From Ulota crispa (Eukaryota > Streptophyta > Bryopsida > Orthotrichales > Orthotrichaceae), in NCBI GenBank assembly GCA_963920765.1, contig OY987244.1, forward strand, positions 4,218,501 to 4,282,500: DNA of 64,000 bases, written 5' to 3'. Each line of letters starts with the position of its first letter. Positions within the stretch are counted from its first letter, which is position 1. The position numbers and the translations under genes are program-made. The notes beneath the pieces were generated by a model that saw nothing but the letters and a program-made list of their open reading frames with translations, was not told the DNA's origin and made no database searches. Of the stretch, positions 22,602 through 32,803 are shown piece by piece.

Positions 22602-22881
22602 ACCGATTATGAGATGCCAACTAGACAATGATGTGACATTTCCAAAGATGAATCTCATTCATAAGCAGTTTTGGGTTTAGCTTATGTATTACTTAGTGAT
22701 TGACTTATTGCGCAGCAGAGCCGGTTGTGCACTGATGATGGATTCTAAAAAAACTAGACATAATCAATTTCAACTAAAATAAGTCAATCACTAAGTGACA
22801 TATCAACAAGACTTTGCTTATGGATGAGATTCACTTTGGAAACGTCACATCATTACCTAGTTGGCATCTCATAATTGGTTT
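22602..22881. mobile_element. Foldback element
   Basis: Arms of about 67 bp are inverted: ACCGATTATGAGATGCCAAC at the left is matched by GTTGGCATCTCATAATTGGT at the right, and inside lie ACTTAGTGATTGACTTA and AAGTCAATCACTAAGT. The outer ends could extend further; no target duplication found. Confidence 0.6.
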
Positions 22882-23194
22882 TTATTTTATTCAAGTTATT
22901 CACAATTATCTTTCTCTGTTGGTTATGGCTTGTGGAATGTTCTTCCAAGAGCTAATCTTTGAGCGACATGTTCATGCAATTGTTGAAGAAACTAGTTATG
23001 TCTTGTAAGGTAGGAGGCTCATGAATGGAACATCTAAGGGCTAAACCTAAATTTTGGGGAGGTGAAATTTCTCAAAATCAATTTCGATAAATTTTTCTTG
23101 AAAGACAAGAAGAATTGACATCTAACCCAAATTATTTCATATTTTTTGGAACTTTGTGAAATTAATTATGAAATTTTGAAGTAAAAATGCCATA

Positions 23195-23312
23195 GGATTC
23201 TAAAATGGAGCACCTCCTCAAATGTAAATCTTATGTACATTATTGAAAGGTTATGAAAAACAACATGTACAAACAAAGCACATTTGAGGAAGTGCTCCAA
23301 ATTAGAGCCTCC
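23195..23312. mobile_element. Small MITE, GGATTCTAAAATGGAGCAC ends
   Basis: Inverted ends GGATTCTAAAATGGAGCAC and GTGCTCCAAATTAGAGCC, with CTCCTCAAATGT and ACATTTGAGGA just inside. The end sequence is similar to 16870-17051. Confidence 0.6.
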
Positions 23313-23689
23313 TAAGTGCACAACCGGTTCTACTGAGCTTGTTCTGACTAATAACCGGTTCTAGGAAACGATCACCTAAATACATACTCGAATAACCATC
23401 TCTCAAACACCCGACTTCCACCCTTCACGGTTATCAATCCCATCACTAAACCCCGCTAACCCCCTTCCCGGGTATCCATCCTAAGCCTATCCACTCCAAC
23501 TCACGCTCTCAGGTCACCCTTCGCCCGCACCCGCGCGCGCGCCACCGTTCAAATCCTTCCACACTCAAGTCCACCGCACTTCAAGCTGCTGCTTTTGCTG
23601 CTCCTCACTTCTTCACCATCGCCATCACCGCAACCAATTCACCACCTCTCTCCACCTCAACAACACCACTTTTTCAGCCAATTCTGTAG

Positions 23690-23875
23690 CCAATTCCATA
23701 GCCAATTCCATAGCCAATTCTTCAGCCAATTCTTCAGCCAATTCTTCAGCCAATTCTTCAGCCAATTCTTCAGCCAATTCTTCAGCCAATTCTTCAGCCA
23801 ATTCTTCAGCCAATTCTTCAGCCAATTCTTCAGCCAATTCTTCAGCCAATTCTTCAGCCAAATCTGTAGCCATTT
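23690..23875. repeat. 12-bp minisatellite upstream of the PsaN-like gene
   Basis: About 14 tandem CAGCCAATTCTT units, with variants at both edges. Because 12 is a multiple of three, open frames appear on both strands. It lies 230-420 bp upstream of the start codon at 24109, in probable promoter or 5' UTR sequence; the GC-rich tract near 23530 (CGCGCGCGCGCC) is also upstream. Confidence 0.9.
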
Positions 23876-24108
23876 CGTCACCCAATTCTTCACCCAATTC
23901 TTCACCCAATTCTGTAGCATCTCTCTCCATCCCCATACCCAATCCCCCAATCCTTACATCCCTGCATCGCCACATTCACAACTCAACGTTCGCAATTCCA
24001 TTGCAAGTTTTGAATGGTCTGAAGCCAAGGCGTCATCCTCGTCATCGTCGTTGTTGAGGGAGTTCGAGGATTTTTGTGTGGGGGAGGGGTGAGAGATTGT
24101 GACACACC

Positions 24109-27100
24109 ATGGCCTCCACCACTCAGCTGCTCTCCTCGTCTTTCGTAACGCAGACCGGTGGTTTGCGATCATGGGGCCTTGCTCAGAAATCTGCCGCGCC
24201 ACGCTGTCGCGTTGCTGTTGTTGTTTGTTCCAGTGGAATCCCTGTCCAAGTGCGAGATGCTCTGAAAATGGCTGTCATTCTGCCCATTGCTGCGTGCACG
24301 CTTCTCGCCTCACCAGGTTTGCAACCGCGTCTTGATTCATAGCGCACATGTAACCCTAATCCTAATCCTAACTAAAGTTTTCCACTCACACGCTTTGTGT
24401 GTGAATTGTTTGTTACCGAAGTCTTTCTCTGACATTTACGATTAGCGCACATGTATAACCCTAATTAAAGTTTTCCATTCACGCTTTGTGTGTGAATTGT
24501 TTGTTGCCAAAGTATTTCTCTGACATTTATGATTAGCACACATGTAACCCTAACCCTAACTAAAGTTTTTCCCTTCAAACGCTTTGTGTGTGAATTGCTT
24601 GTTACCGAGTTTGTGCACCTCTTTGATTACTATTCTGTATTTCCTTCTTTTTTTGGATACAATTCGATAATTCTACAGCCAAATTTCAATTCGTGGAGTC
24701 TTCTTTCTCTGTCATTTTATGATTTCGTTAATTCCTCCCGAAAAGTGTTACTCTCTCTGTCTCTCTAAAAAAACTTCCAAAAAGCTTCCTTGCAAAGAAT
24801 TAACTGTGTTTTTTTTAGTCTTTGTGCTAGTGACACATGTATTCTAGAAATCAAATATACCATCTACCAAATGCAGGTCAAAATCTCTAGTTTTGGTGTC
24901 ACCGTTTGGGGCACCTAAATTCCATGCAAAAAGTACCATATTTGTGCATAGTTTGTGAATGCTTGTCATCTTCTCATTATTTTAGTCTTTGTGCTAGTGA
25001 CACATGCATTCTAGAAATCAATATATTGTCTACCAAATGTATGTAAAATCTCCAGCTTTGGATGTCGCCGTTTGGGCACCCGAATTCCATGCAAAAAGTA
25101 TCCATATGTGTGTGTATTGCCAACTCCTTGTTGTTGATGATTTGAAAGATTAGTAGTAGCAGCAATGGTTACCTAACATGGGCAAAGCCAAGTTTACTAG
25201 GAGAGGAAGGAATGCTCTCTAGTTGCTTAACTTGCCCTTATGAGATCATTGAACATGGCAAAAGCTTTCTTAGCGTTTGAAATCAGCAAAAGGGAGGAGC
25301 TTTTTAGTGGTACAAGAAATGTGTCTGATTTGAATGTTTTCAGAGAGACAGAGGGAGTACTTCAGAAAATCCTGTGCAACAAGGCCTACTAAAATTTACT
25401 TCGAGCAAAAAAAAGCATGCAAAGTAGAGAAAAGCAAGGGAAATTGAGTGTAGTGAGTTAGGGTTTTGTGTTTTCTGAACTAATTCCTTGTCTTTTTTAT
25501 TTTGTGTTTTAATTGTAGCCGATGCTGGGATTCTGTCCGGAGCTTCAGGCATTGAATCCGTTGAGCTTCCGACGGTTCCTGAACCTGACTTTTTGAAGAG
25601 AATTCAAGGTACACTTGGCTGCAGTTTCTCTCTCCCAGTAATTCTTCCTTTGCAATGCTGCTGAGAACTTGACCTAAATTATGAGTTTCCAAAGAAACTC
25701 TCGTAATACTAAGCTATGTCACGTTACCTTGCATTGTGGTAATTCAAATTCCTAGAGTTGTAAATAAACTACTATAAAACAGTTAAAATACCAATATGAA
25801 TAAGGGAAAATTTCATAGATACCCCTGAAGGTTGCAATATCTTCATAGATACCCCTTCCTTTTCAGACACCCTTGGACCAAAATTTTAAGCGTTTGTTTT
25901 GTTGTGCATGTCACTTCCCTTCTTCTTTTGTACGCATGCACAACAAGAAAGAAGTAGTGTGCGCACAAAGGGAGAAGGAAGTGACATGCATAGCAAAACA
26001 AACGCCTAAAATTCTTGGAGGGTATATGTGATATTTTTGAAAAAGCAGGGGTATTTATGAAAACATTGCAAACTTCATGGGTGTCTATGAAGTTTTCATT
26101 ATGAATAAACTAATTTTAAGCAAACTGGAATCGTTTTAGGGAAAATTGCATGGATACCCTTGAAGTTTGCAATAGTTACTTAGTTATCACTGCTTTTTCA
26201 GAAATTACACAGATACCTTTGGACCAAAATTCTCAAGCGTTTGTTTTGTTGTGCATACCACTTCCCTTCTTCCTTTGTGCGCACGTTGCTTCTTTTTTGT
26301 TTCGTTACATTCCCTTCAACATTGGTCATGAAGAAAGTACAAGCACAAAAAATAAATAAATGCCTACAGTATTTGGTCCAAGGGTTTATGTGTAATTTCT
26401 GAAAAAGCAGGGGTATCTCTGTACATGTTGCAAACTTCAGGGGAAACATATGAAAAAAAGTTTCAAGAGCTTTGGATTTATAAATTGAAAGATAACAAGG
26501 CTTGAAGTTAGAGGATTATTTTTTTCTTGAAATTGCCTGAACATAGTTAACAAAGTTTGACTCCCTTCAAAATGTGATGTGAGAGCTCAAAATTATTATT
26601 ATTCTTGACAATCGTACACCATGTTTTTTTGGTAACATACTTGCCAAATTTCAAAAGTTGATGTGAGTTTCAACACAAGTTTCTCCAAAGATGCCCAAAT
26701 TGCCTAAGCTGCCCAATTTCTTTTGGGCAACATATCTTTTGAATTGGGCATCCAATTGGGGAAAAAATTACATTTGGGGAAAAAATTACATTTCCACTTA
26801 GGGAATACTTATCTGCACCTTGTGTAACAATTTTGAGAAAATAAAATAAAAATTGACTCCATAAGACACTACCCAAGTTCTCAAGTGGCTGTTGAACAGC
26901 CACTTGGTCTTTTAGCCCTAAAGGGCCAAGCCCTTTTTTTTGTGAAAATCACTAAAAATTGCCACTTTTGGGGGAATGAATAGAAATGTAGGCAATAAAG
27001 TTCTTTTGGAAATCCAACCATAAAATCTTGCCCTAGACTATGGGAGGTACTTGTGGGAAAAAATCAGCTCATTCTAGTAGTAGAGGAGTGAGATATTCAC

Positions 27101-27799
27101 ATTTGAAGTGAAAAAAAAAAGTTTTTTTCACTGCTACCCAAAAATACCCCATGCAATTTTCCCATCTTTTTATAGGATTGAATTGTTTTACATTTACTTT
27201 GTTGCATATAACATAAGCAGCTTTTGGCTTTCATTTCAACAAATTGTAGTTATCAGAGCTTCTTTTTTTCACAATGAAGGTTATTTGTTTGGTAGATGTT
27301 ATAACAGAAAGTCACTATGGAAACATGAGTTTTGATTCTCATAGTAAAGTTTGGTTGAATTTTCATGCTTATTTCTTTGATATGGATATGTGTCATGTTT
27401 TATTATTATTGTTTGTTTGAAAACCAGACGACAAGAAGAAAATGTACAAAAGCCAGGATGAGACGTTCAAGAACTCGTCGTATCTCCAGGATCTGCTCAA
27501 GAAATCCAAGGACAACGCTGCCTTGTAAGTGCTGCCTCATTCCATCTTGCATCAGCAAATTCCAAATTTGTGCTAAGGAATATTTTTTCCCCTCTTTTCT
27601 GAAGAGAATTTGTGAAGGTTTTGATTTTGAGATTGTTTGTTTTTTTTTTTTGTTGTTGTTGTTTTGGTGCAGGCACAAAAAGGAGATTGCTGATAAGTAT
27701 TGTGAGCGTGGAGCAGAATGGGGAGTGGGTGATTGCTCACTTGTTGGCATGACTCAAGCGCAAAGGGAAGATTTCATGAAAGTTTTGAAACAAAAGTAG
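24109..27799 (+). CDS. Thylakoid-lumen protein, tentatively PsaN-like (PSI-N domain)
   Basis: Four exons, 24109-24316, 25519-25608, 27428-27524 and 27673-27799, join in phase with GT-AG borders to give 173 aa. Residues 1-50 look like a chloroplast transit peptide (Ser/Thr-rich, MASTTQLLSSSF). Residues 54-69 are hydrophobic (MAVILPIAACTLLASP) and end in ADA|G at 70-73, a thylakoidal processing site, so the mature protein of about 101 aa should be lumenal; no twin arginine, so Sec-type import is likely. The mature part is lysine-rich and has two cysteines (C142, C153). LLKKSKDNAALHKK resembles the YLERSKTNKELNDKK segment of plant PSI-N. That short match is my only support for the family, and the true homologue may be an unnamed lumen protein. 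The ATG context is ACCATGG. Intron 2 carries two MITEs and two TTAA-element fragments. Confidence 0.85.
24341..24613. repeat. Three imperfect repeats in intron 1 of the PsaN-like gene
   Basis: Units of about 80-105 bp start GCACATGTAACCCTAA-type sequence at about 24343, 24446 and 24536 and share AACTAAAGTTTT and GCTTTGTGTGTGAATTG. The first and third contain short telomere-like CCCTAA/CCTAA runs. A separate direct repeat of about 115 bp (24817-24935 and 24984-25100, GTGCTAGTGACACATG) follows. Confidence 0.8.
25804..26100. mobile_element. Foldback MITE with perfect 8-bp TSD, intron 2 of the PsaN-like gene
   Basis: Left end GGGAAAATTTCATAGATACC; right end GGTGTCTATGAAGTTTTC. ATGAATAA flanks both sides (25796-25803 and 26101-26108). 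Same family as 6677-6880, 26139-26441 and 42889-43197. Confidence 0.85.
26139..26441. mobile_element. Foldback MITE, same family, right end truncated
   Basis: Left end GGGAAAATTGCATGGATACC; the right arm reaches TTGCAAACTTCAGGGG and then stops, meeting a TTAA-element fragment at about 26449. It sits 30 bp from its sister at 25804-26100. Confidence 0.65.
26449..26914 (+). mobile_element. Right half of a TTAA-element (family of 52177-53139)
   Basis: Collinear with about 52679-53139: AGTTTCAAGAG, TTGAACATAGTTAACAAA, GACTCCCTTC, GGCAACATAT, and the terminal GAACAGCCACTTGGTC. The expected left half is absent. It is fused to the next fragment with the TTAA lost. Confidence 0.65.
26915..27147 (-). 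mobile_element. Terminal fragment of a 925-bp-family TTAA-element
   Basis: CCCTAAAGGGCCAAGCCC followed by AAATTGCCACTTTTGGGG and CCATAAAATCTTGCCCTAGA matches the start of 40609-41533. It ends abruptly near 27147. Confidence 0.6.
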
Positions 27800-28443
27800 A
27801 ATAAGTTTTTTTGTAAGTTTTCTTCAGTTTTTTTGTGTGTACTTTAGTGGTTTAGGGTTTCTGCTTTGTATACGTGGTTTATTACAAGTGGAAGAGGAAG
27901 AGAGCTGCATTTACTCGGTGTTTGGTTTAATTACTTATTGTGGTGGGAATCCTCTTGTATGGGGGTCCTTTTTCTAGTGGGTTGAAATATCACCCTTTTA
28001 CAATGCCAATGGAATCTAAGCCCAAGACTATTAATTTATGATATGTCAACTCTTTTGGGGGCGCTTCATACTGAAGTTTGAGAATCTGATTGGTCTACAG
28101 CCAAAAGTTGGGGATAGTTGAGACTTGGCTCTTCAGACTACGCCCCAAATCCTATGTCTTGTTCATTGGATTTTGGTTCATACTTCCTCCCGAGTCTCAT
28201 ATTCTGGTTCATTGCATTTTGTTTATGTGTCAACACTTTTACCAATATCAAATTTAATAAACAATGGAGTGTGGTGAACTTTGTGTTGCTGTCCCATAAG
28301 TCAAGTGTGCACACATACTATGAGGCAATGTTTACTTAACTAGTTGTGTAACATGAAGCCCTTTGAATGAGTAGATACATTTCCATATAGTTGGCATTGG
28401 CTACCATCAAGAAATCTTAATTTGGGATTTCAAACAGCTCACT
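27800..28443. other. 3' flank of the PsaN-like gene
   Basis: Probably 3' UTR in its first 200 bp (T-rich, no specific signal verified). Nothing else recognised. Confidence 0.35.
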
Positions 28444-28513
28444 AGAATTTGCATTCATCTATATTCCAACTTTTTTGTAGAATTTGCATTCATCTATATT
28501 CCAACTTTTTTGT
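28444..28513. repeat. Exact 35-bp tandem duplication
   Basis: AGAATTTGCATTCATCTATA and the rest of a 35-bp unit occur twice head to tail with no difference seen, indicating a recent slippage or repair event. Confidence 0.9.
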
Positions 28514-28710
28514 TGATCTCAAACATAGTAAAGGTGTGGATCCATTCCAAATACAAGAAAAAAGATAGCTGCAAAGACACTTTTGCAAACATTTTGGGGT
28601 TAAGTTTCTTGTTGAGTGGACATCTCTTTTTCAAAAGTTTTAGCTCCAAAGCATGTGGGACTTTGCTCAAGGTTTAGGTTAACCATTTAAAATATTCATG
28701 GCTTTCTTTA

Positions 28711-29092
28711 GGGAATTCCTAAAACCCCAAAATCGCTAACGCCACACCCCTGTAATCATGTATTTTGCAATTTAATGCTATTTTTTTATTCAAGTGGTCC
28801 ATCATTCGTTCAATCAAGGCATTACCACCTTATCAAAAGAAAGAAAAATAATTATAGTTTTTTGTTGAACTTCCATTGCACCATTGCTTCTTTTTTATGT
28901 ATTTTTGCTTTAAATATTTCAAAAATCCTATATTTTTAGTTTCAAATTCAAACACTTTCAAATTTTTTGAACATAGCATTAATAGAATGATAAAGGTGAA
29001 ACAAAACTTTGGATTCAAATTTAAAAAATCAACATTAAATTCTCATAGTTCATGCTCAAAGTAAACCTTGGGGTGTGGCTTTAGTAATTCCC
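28711..29092. mobile_element. hAT-like MITE with perfect 8-bp TSD, GGGAATTGCTAAAGCC family, copy 2
   Basis: Ends GGGAATTCCTAAAACC and GGCTTTAGTAATTCCC; TTTCTTTA is directly repeated at 28703-28710 and 29093-29100. 382 bp, inverted relative to 9421-9803. Confidence 0.88.
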
Positions 29093-29120
29093 TTTCTTTA
29101 TTGCTTCTTTTTGGCCTTAA

Positions 29121-29764
29121 CCCCTAAATACCCAAGGCACCCAATTTGGGTGTTTACAAAACTTTGAAGATGAATAAAACTATATCAAATCACTATTTTT
29201 AGTATTTTCTTTAGAACACAAGTTTGTTTTGAAGTCTATTTTCAACATCAAAAATCTGATTTAAAAAATGAGTATTAATGATTTTTCTAGTCAAGATTTT
29301 GTACAAGGGTGTCCAATGCAATCTTGAGTTTTCTAGTGTTAGAAGATCTTGAAAATGAGCCTCAAATACACTAGAGCTTGGAGAAAATCCGCATTAGAAA
29401 TCCATTTAAAAAAAATACAAGAGTAGATTTTGAAAGTTGTAAATTGACTGAAGTTAAAAATGCAATGACCTTGAATCTCATAATTTTTTGATGACCAACT
29501 TTTTAGATTTAACATGTGAAATGAGGATTAGAAAACCTCAAGTCACTTTTGCAGTTTTAACACCGTCATGTTCAAACGTTATAATCTTTCAAACTACAAG
29601 TAACATTGTTGTGTTTTCTTTTTCCATGTAATCTCTAACACGTCAAGTTTAAATTTGTACAATTACAATTTTAAAAAACTTGATGAGATTTATGAAAAGG
29701 TCAGTTGATTGTTCACTTTCCTAAAAATGCCAAGAAGCTCAGAAAGGCCTTGGGCATTTAGGGG
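29121..29764 (+). mobile_element. TTAA-flanked MITE, 643-bp family, copy 1
   Basis: Ends CCCCTAAATACCCAAGGCAC and GCCTTGGGCATTTAGGGG are inverted and TTAA flanks both sides. Shares long blocks with 31713-32354, including TCAAGATTTTGTACAAGGG and AATGAGCCTCAAATACACTA. Confidence 0.85.
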
Positions 29765-30052
29765 TTAAATGACCCAACAAAGTTGGGATCTTGTGTTGAG
29801 GTGGGACTTGCACAGATGGGATGTGGGATGTAGTGTGAACCGCCCTCTTAGTTATTTTGGCTTGGTATATTGCACACACTTATTTGTGGGGCAAAGGTGG
29901 AAGCTCAAAAGTTAGTCAATATTTTATCTCTTTTTGTAGTACTAGACTAATATTTGCTCTTTCAACTCATGTGTGAATTCAAAATTCCCAAATTCAATCT
30001 CCTAGTAACTTAATAGATAACATTCAGTAGCATGACAGTGAGCTGCCTTGGA

Positions 30053-30128
30053 GGGTGTGGAATATTCCACACCATTCCATCCTATGGATGGAATGGTTGG
30101 ATGAAATGGTGTGGAATATTCCACACCC
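30053..30128. repeat. Compound palindrome
   Basis: The 20-bp perfect palindrome GGTGTGGAATATTCCACACC occurs twice (30054-30073 and 30107-30126), and between them lies another, CATTCCATCC...GGATGGAATG. The whole block is also an inverted repeat. Confidence 0.9.
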
Positions 30129-31708
30129 ATCTTTAGCTATGGGGACACCTGGCTGAATTTTTCAGAGAGTTTATGAAAGAGAGGCTTAGTTCAATGCACA
30201 TACGTCAATGTGGGGGGGCCAGCCATGTCAGAACAAAAAGAAAAAAAAAAAAAAAAAAAAAACTTTTTTTGTTTTTTTTGTTTCATCAAGATGAAGTTCA
30301 TGAATGATACTCAAAGAGAGGGAAAAACAACCTCTCTTGAGGCTACTGAATGTTATGATGTTTCTAGGCGCTTACATTGTTTGCTTTGGTGGAAAATTTG
30401 AGCTTTCGCACCTTGGTCCTACAAACACGTATGTGCAATGTACCAAGCTGTTGCTACAGCCAAAAATGAAAAAAGAAAGCTACAATTAGGCATGGCACTT
30501 GTCAACATATTCAATAAATTGGAATGATAATCACATTTTTGGACTATTGGCAATCATGTGAAAAACTATTGTATATATTCAAAGGACATTGTTTTGCACA
30601 ATTTGTTTTTTGAATTTGTGAATTTTGTAGGTTAAATCTCATTCGATTGAATTGTAAAATTGCAAATAATGATTACAATGAAATTTGACGTAGAGCGTTA
30701 CTATTAAAAAAAATTAAAAATAATAATAATAATAATAATAATTTGGAATTGAGAAATTTCCCTATTTATAATTAAGTTTTCTAGCTTCAAACTGCTTCCC
30801 ATAACATTGGTCAATGAGCAAAGGATTTTTTTTTTGGAACAACCACTCTTTGTTGTCCACATTTTTACTCGGTAGCAAATGGAAGGATGTGCCCACTTGG
30901 TCCAAATTTGTCAAAACCTGGGCAAATTGGCTTGTTTTTGGTTTTGGCCAAACTCATACCGTATGGAAATTGAACACAGCTTGTTCTTGTTCCATTTAAG
31001 AAACCCACTTTTTGGTAATTCCTTACAAGAATGGTTATTGACCCACTTGGTTTGTTAAAAATTCCAAGTAAATTCTTTAATAGTTGAAAAGGATCTAGTG
31101 AAATTTAGGGCTTATAATTATAACCCCTAAGTGCTTAAGTCACCTAAATTTGGTATTAGCACACCAAAATTTGATGCCTTGGGCATTCAAATGTTGAACA
31201 TTTGTGTCCTAATTTTTTCTTATTACAAACAAAGATGTCTTTTAACATATTAAAGGATGATGAGGTCTTTCCCTGTAATAGAGTGTCAAGAATTCATGCA
31301 TGTTAGGTCCTTTGAAATAGATACTTTAGAGAGTCATGGGCCTATTACAACATTATCACCACTAGCCAAATTTGAAAGTCTAGAAATTTTGAATAAAAAG
31401 TCTATTCCCAAAACTAGACATAAATGTACCTTGGTGTATAAAGCAAAAATCTTAGATTTTGGTTGAAATCTTGAAACAAAATTTGTGAACCAAGTGAGTT
31501 TGTAAACAAAGTGGCAAGCAAGCAAATATAATTGATAACAATGTTACAATCTATAGAATACAATTAGCATACTACTAGAAATTTCTTGAGTCAAATTGGC
31601 AACTAAGAGGACTTACTTTTCTTTCATACAATACCTTCTTTTTCATTTGAGTTATAAAAAGTAAAACAAAAACACATTGAAGGTGCATGAAAATTTTAGG
31701 TGATTTGT
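30129..31708. other. Intergenic with simple repeats
   Basis: Contains an A-rich run at about 30239-30262 and an (AAT)n run at about 30717-30742. A one-sided CCCCTAAGTGCTTAAG at about 31124 resembles a TTAA-element end, but no partner was found. No gene seen. Confidence 0.4.
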
Positions 31709-31712
31709 TTAA

Positions 31713-32354
31713 CCCCATAAATGCCCAAGGCACCACTTTATGGTGTTGACAATACTTTGAGCTTCTATTGAACGTACTTAAGTTGCTATTTTTAGTAGAT
31801 TTTATTTTTTAACTACTCTTTCTGAAGTCTAGTTGTAGAATCAAAAAACTAGTTTTGTAAATGATTAACTATGATTTTTCTATTCAAGATTTTGTGCAAG
31901 GGTGTCCATTGCAATCTTGACTTTTTTAGTGTTTAGAGCTCTTGGAAATGAGCCTCAAATACACTAGACCTTGGGGAAAATTGTACACTAGAAATTCATT
32001 TTAAAAATAAGTAGAGGAGATTTTGAAAAGTTGTATATTGATTAGAGTTATGTATGTTATGTCCTTTAACCCCATATTGTTCATGAGACCATTTTTTTAG
32101 ATTTGACATGTGAAAAGAGGATTAAAAGACTTCAAGTTATTTTCACAGTTTTAACACCTTAATCAAACATTGCAATCTTTCAATCCATAAATGATATTGT
32201 TGTGTTTTTTTTCCGAAGTGATCTCTAACATATATGGTTTGATTTTGTGCGGTTACAATTTTTAAAAAACTAATAAAACTTATCAAAATTTAGACTTTTT
32301 GTTCAACTTAGAACAAATTCCTAGAAGTTCAAAAAGTGCTTGGGCATTTTGGGC
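31713..32354 (+). mobile_element. TTAA-flanked MITE, 643-bp family, copy 2
   Basis: Ends CCCCATAAATGCCCAAGGCA and CTTGGGCATTTTGGGC; TTAA at 31709-31712 and 32355-32358. 642 bp, collinear with 29121-29764. Confidence 0.82.
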
Positions 32355-32365
32355 TTAACTAAACG

Positions 32366-32569
32366 TTAAAGGTCGGGGAGGCCAATTCTGCCAATTTTGA
32401 AGCCATTTATTCTGGCAGAATCAGCACCATTGGCCTCCCGACCTTTAATGTAAGATAACCGGCCCTCACCGGCCAATTCTGCATTTTGATTCGGCTAGTT
32501 GGCTCGCCCTACGGGCTTGCCCACGGCCTCACCAAAATGCAAAATCGGTTGGTGAGGGCTGGTTATCTA
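32366..32569. repeat. Two adjacent GC-rich hairpins
   Basis: First hairpin 32366-32448: arms TTAAAGGTCGGGGAGGCC and GGCCTCCCGACCTTTAA. Second 32453-32569: arms AGATAACCGGCCCTCACC and GGTGAGGGCTGGTTATCT. Both contain GGCCAATTCTGC or a close variant. They may be one composite MITE or two. Confidence 0.75.
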
Positions 32570-32803
32570 GTACAAAATTGTTATATACTTGGCATTGTGC
32601 TTATTGATTAATATATAGAGTATATTATAGCCTATAAATTTGGCATTGTTTGATACCATAATTATACCAGTCCAATTCTTGCAAAATTTCAAGGGTTGAT
32701 AAACTAATCTAATTATATTTGATGAATAAATTTATTTAAATTTATTTTCTATTGAACCATAAATTCATAAGAGATAGAATTAACCCATACATTGTGCAAT
32801 TAA

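Noticed and set aside
23595-24092. 165-codon frame rich in FSQ repeats, with AEEL and KNWL repeat frames on the other strand
   Set aside because: Produced by the 12-bp tandem array, whose period keeps all frames in register. It ends just before the real start codon at 24109 and is not in frame with the spliced gene.
27365-27799. Single 144-codon frame through the last two exons of the PsaN-like gene
   Set aside because: It begins in intron 2 and reads through exon 3 in a different frame. The spliced model fits splice sites and phases better and joins to a proper targeting peptide.
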